Both the position numbers and the translations under genes were made by a program. Shown here piece by piece: positions 4,796 through 6,756 of a stretch of DNA of 6,756 nucleotides (position 1 is the first letter of the stretch; each line of letters begins with the position of its first letter). The DNA is taken from the NCBI GenBank assembly GCA_018263655.1, contig JAANWY010000293.1:1-6756 (forward strand), given 5' to 3'. The notes beneath the pieces were generated by a model. The model was given only the letters and a program-made list of their open reading frames with translations. It did no database searches and had not been told where the DNA came from. Origin of the DNA: Anaerolineales bacterium. GTDB lineage: Bacteria > Chloroflexota > Anaerolineae > Epilineales > JAANWY01.

Positions 4796-6511
4796 CTGAC
4801 CGCCAAATCTAGAACTGCTGCCCAAGTACTCGCGAATGAGGCTCGGCAAATCCTCGATCGGGATGACTTCAGACGCATCGCTCCAGCGGGCTTTGATCTC
4901 GATGCCGCCGCGCTTCTGTGCGCGGGAACTCACCGTCAGGCGGACCGGCGCGCCGATCAAGTCTGCGTCGTTGAACTTCACACCCGCGCGCTCATCACGA
5001 TCGTCGAAGAGGACACTGAAACCTTCGTCGCGGAGGCTCTGATACAGCTCTTCGGCCGTGTTGCCGATCTCTTCATCGCCCGAAGCCAGGCTGATGAGGT
5101 ACACGCCGGCCGGCGCGACACTCGGGGGCCAAATCAACCCATACTCGTCGTGATATTTCTCGGCGATGGCGGCCATCAGCCGGCCCAGCCCGATACCGTA
5201 CGAGCCCATGACCACCGGGCGTTCTTCTCCATCCGCGTCCAGGTAGGTGGCGCCCATCGGCTCGCTGTAGCGCGTGCCTAACTTGAAGATATGGCCTAGC
5301 TCAATGGCGCGTTCCAGCTTCAGCCGGTCACCACACTGCGGGCAGGCGTCGCCGTCGCGGACTGTCGCAATATCGACGACTTCGTCGGCTTCGTAGTCGC
5401 GACCGTAGTTGACGTTGCGCAGGTGATAGCCGGCTTTGTTGGCGCCGGCCACCAGGTTGCGGGCTGACGGAATCGACTCGTCGACAATGATCTTCGCTTC
5501 ACCTTCCAGCGCGATAGGGGAGGCGTAGCCGGGCACGGCGCCAACCTCCTCGATAGCCGCTTCCGACGCAGGCTCGAATTCACTCGTCCCGAGAACGCCT
5601 GCCAGCTTTGTCTCGTTGATATCCAGGTCACCACGGATCACCGTGAAGACGAGCTCACCATCGGCGGTGTAGAAGACGATTTTTGATGTCTTCCGCTCCG
5701 GGATGTCGAGGAAGTCAGCCAGGCCGGCGATGGTATCGATGCCGGGTGTCGAAACTTCTTCCGTGGGTCGCATCTCCTCGTCGTCGACTGGCCACGCGAC
5801 GTGCGCGTTTTCCCGGTTGGCCTTGTACTCACAGCTCGCGCACACCACGACGGTGTCCTCACCGTTCTCGTTGACCAGCATGAATTCGTGGGAATCGCTG
5901 CCGCCCATCATGCCCGGGTCCGCTTCAACGACCAGCGGGTCCAGGCCACAGCGCTCAAAAACATTGACATAGGCTTGATAGATCCTCGGGTAGAATTCGT
6001 CCAGACCGTCGAAGTCCACATCCAGGCTGTAGGCATCTTTCATAATGAATTCGCGGACGCGGATCAAGCCACCTCGCGAGCGCGGTTCGTCACGGATTTT
6101 GGTCTGGAACTGGTAGATCATGGCCGGCATCTGGCGGTAGGAGCTGATCTCCTGCCGCGTTAGGTAGGTGACGACCTCCTCGTGCGTCATTCCGAGCACC
6201 ATATCGCGGTTGCCGCGGTCCTGGAAGCGCACCAGTTCCGGGCCGAGTTCGTACCAGCGGCCGGTTTCTTTCCAGATTTCGGCCGGGTGCATCACGGGCA
6301 TCGACACTTCCTGCCCATCGATGGCGTCCATCTCCTCGCGGATGATGTGCTCGATGCGGCGGAGGGTGCGCCAGCCCAGGGGCATGTAGCTGTAGACGCC
6401 GGCCGCGAGCGGGCGGATCATGCCGGCGCGGACGAGGAGAGTGTGGCTTGGGATTTCAGCATCGGCCGGCGTCTCTCGCAACGTCCGACCGAACAGGTTC
6501 GACATGCGCAT
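4784..6511 (-). CDS. proS: Prolyl-tRNA synthetase (bacterial type, with editing domain)
   Basis: This cytosolic class II aminoacyl-tRNA synthetase attaches proline to tRNA-Pro. The 575-residue length matches the bacterial type (E. coli 572). Motif 1 lies around YMPLGWR (42-48). Motif 2 spans about 135-162 (FQTKIRDEPRSRGGLIR and REFIMKDAYS). Motif 3 is GSYGIGLGRLMAA (436-448). Between motifs 2 and 3 is the YbaK-like INS editing domain (about 230-390) with TSKIVF at 275-280 near the expected catalytic Lys. It is flanked by two CxxC pairs, CASC 224-227 and CPQC 390-393, which could form a zinc site. GHIFKLGTRYSEPMG (406-420) and the C-terminal anticodon-binding domain (about 465-565) are present. 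The start at 6511 has AAAGGAG seven bases upstream; an in-frame ATG 51 nt further up lacks this and would add a non-family, Arg-rich stretch. The gene occupies the place where rimP often precedes nusA. Its leader holds two hairpins and a palindromic repeat. Confidence 0.97.
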   Translation of the reverse strand: MRMSNLFGRTLRETPADAEIPSHTLLVRAGMIRPLAAGVYSYMPLGWRTLRRIEHIIREEMDAIDGQEVSMPVMHPAEIWKETGRWYELGPELVRFQDRGNRDMVLGMTHEEVVTYLTRQEISSYRQMPAMIYQFQTKIRDEPRSRGGLIRVREFIMKDAYSLDVDFDGLDEFYPRIYQAYVNVFERCGLDPLVVEADPGMMGGSDSHEFMLVNENGEDTVVVCASCEYKANRENAHVAWPVDDEEMRPTEEVSTPGIDTIAGLADFLDIPERKTSKIVFYTADGELVFTVIRGDLDINETKLAGVLGTSEFEPASEAAIEEVGAVPGYASPIALEGEAKIIVDESIPSARNLVAGANKAGYHLRNVNYGRDYEADEVVDIATVRDGDACPQCGDRLKLERAIELGHIFKLGTRYSEPMGATYLDADGEERPVVMGSYGIGLGRLMAAIAEKYHDEYGLIWPPSVAPAGVYLISLASGDEEIGNTAEELYQSLRDEGFSVLFDDRDERAGVKFNDADLIGAPVRLTVSSRAQKRGGIEIKARWSDASEVIPIEDLPSLIREYLGSSSRFGGQHAE

Positions 6512-6566
6512 GGGTCTTCTCCTTTGATGAATCTGATGAAATCGTTTTGTCAGTACTCCCAAAGCG

Positions 6567-6594
6567 AAAAGCCACCGGTTGCACTTGGTGGCTT
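6567..6594 (-). terminator. Terminator-like hairpin in the proS leader
   Basis: On the minus strand AAGCCACC (6594-6587) pairs perfectly with GGTGGCTT (6576-6569) across a 10-nt loop. The T-rich run TTTTCGCTTT begins at 6570. It lies 55 nt before the proS start codon. It may terminate an upstream gene outside the window or act as an attenuator of proS. The position resembles a T-box terminator, but the conserved T-box core (AGGGUGGNACCGCG) and a specifier stem are not seen, so a T-box call is not supported. Confidence 0.6.
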
Positions 6595-6608
6595 CTCACG
6601 GGTGGATC

Positions 6609-6622
6609 GTCTGCGCTCAGAC
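6609..6622 (-). other. Small hairpin between repeat copy 2 and the proS terminator-like stem
   Basis: GTCTG (6609-6613) and CAGAC (6618-6622) pair perfectly around a 4-nt loop. It fills the short gap between the palindromic repeat and the 6567-6594 hairpin, so the proS upstream region is nearly continuous secondary structure. It could form by chance. Confidence 0.35.
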
Positions 6623-6632
6623 AGCGTGCGTG

Positions 6633-6730
6633 TAGGGACTTCCAGGGAAATAAACCTCCCAAAAATGGCCCATTATCCTCAGAAATCTTGGGTTTTTGGG
6701 AGGTTTTAAATTCTGGAATCCCCTTACCCT
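6633..6730. repeat. Palindromic interspersed repeat, copy 2
   Basis: This 98-bp element is about 88% identical to 2592-2690. It begins TAGGG and ends CCCTA, so the very termini are inverted. TTCCAG (6640-6645) mirrors CTGGAA (6713-6718), and an inner stem of 13 perfect pairs joins AACCTCCCAAAAA to TTTTTGGGAGGTT. The copy is better preserved than copy 1 and looks like the more recent or less constrained one. It lies about 120 nt upstream of proS, outside any gene seen here. The size, terminal palindromes and intergenic sites fit a MITE-like or REP-like element. Confidence 0.88.
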
Positions 6731-6756
6731 ACAGCACTCGGGGCGCCGCACGCGGC
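6731..6756. other. Window edge upstream of repeat copy 2
   Basis: These 26 bases are GC-rich and end in a GCCGC-AC-GCGGC inverted repeat (6745-6756). Nothing coding can be judged. It could belong to the 3' structure of the next gene to the right. Confidence 0.25.

Noticed and set aside
6512..6562. Upstream in-frame start of proS adding 17 residues.
   Set aside because: It lacks a ribosome site and the extra Arg-rich residues do not fit the family; the ATG at 6511 has a well-spaced AAAGGAG.
6512..6632. T-box riboswitch in front of proS (hairpin plus terminator before an aminoacyl-tRNA synthetase).
   Set aside because: The conserved T-box core and a specifier stem with a Pro codon could not be found.

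Overview
The window carries four housekeeping genes of translation and transcription, all on the minus strand. In transcription order they are proS (prolyl-tRNA synthetase, 6511-4784), nusA (transcription factor NusA, 4437-2683), rnpM/ylxR (RNase P modulator, 2569-2240) and infB (initiation factor IF-2, 1974-148). I see no convincing plus-strand gene and no tRNA, rRNA, CRISPR array, transposase or phage gene. The order nusA-rnpM-infB is the widespread bacterial core of the rimP-nusA-rnpM-(L7Ae-type protein)-infB-rbfA cluster. Here the rimP position is taken by proS, no L7Ae-type gene is visible between rnpM and infB, and rbfA would have to lie left of base 1. The moderately high GC, the compact IF-2 of about 608 residues with only one short N-terminal module, and the very long acidic NusA tail with a basic island suggest a Chloroflexota-like lineage (for example Anaerolineae). 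That assignment is an inference from general impression, not a proof.

The spacers are unusually rich in structure for a core operon. From right to left: 6731-6756 is only an edge fragment. 6633-6730 is one copy of a roughly 98-bp palindromic repeat. 6567-6622 holds two hairpins in front of proS, one of them terminator-like. 4685-4795, at the proS 3' end, contains crossing inverted repeats that can fold in two competing ways. 4612-4640 is a good extended -10 promoter for nusA, followed by a leader of roughly 170 nt with two hairpins. 2592-2690 is the second repeat copy, which supplies the nusA stop codon. 1975-2239 is a structured non-coding spacer ending in a terminator-like hairpin about 40 nt before infB. 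57-127 is a perfect 33-bp inverted repeat just past the infB stop.

The genes work together as an information-processing module. ProRS charges tRNA-Pro, NusA controls pausing, termination and antitermination by RNA polymerase, RnpM modulates RNase P in related systems, and IF-2 delivers initiator tRNA to the ribosome. I found no clearly new protein system. The most unusual signals are the paired palindromic repeats, the bistable structure after proS, the terminator-like hairpins in front of proS, nusA and infB, the perfect hairpin after infB, and the 240-residue NusA tail.
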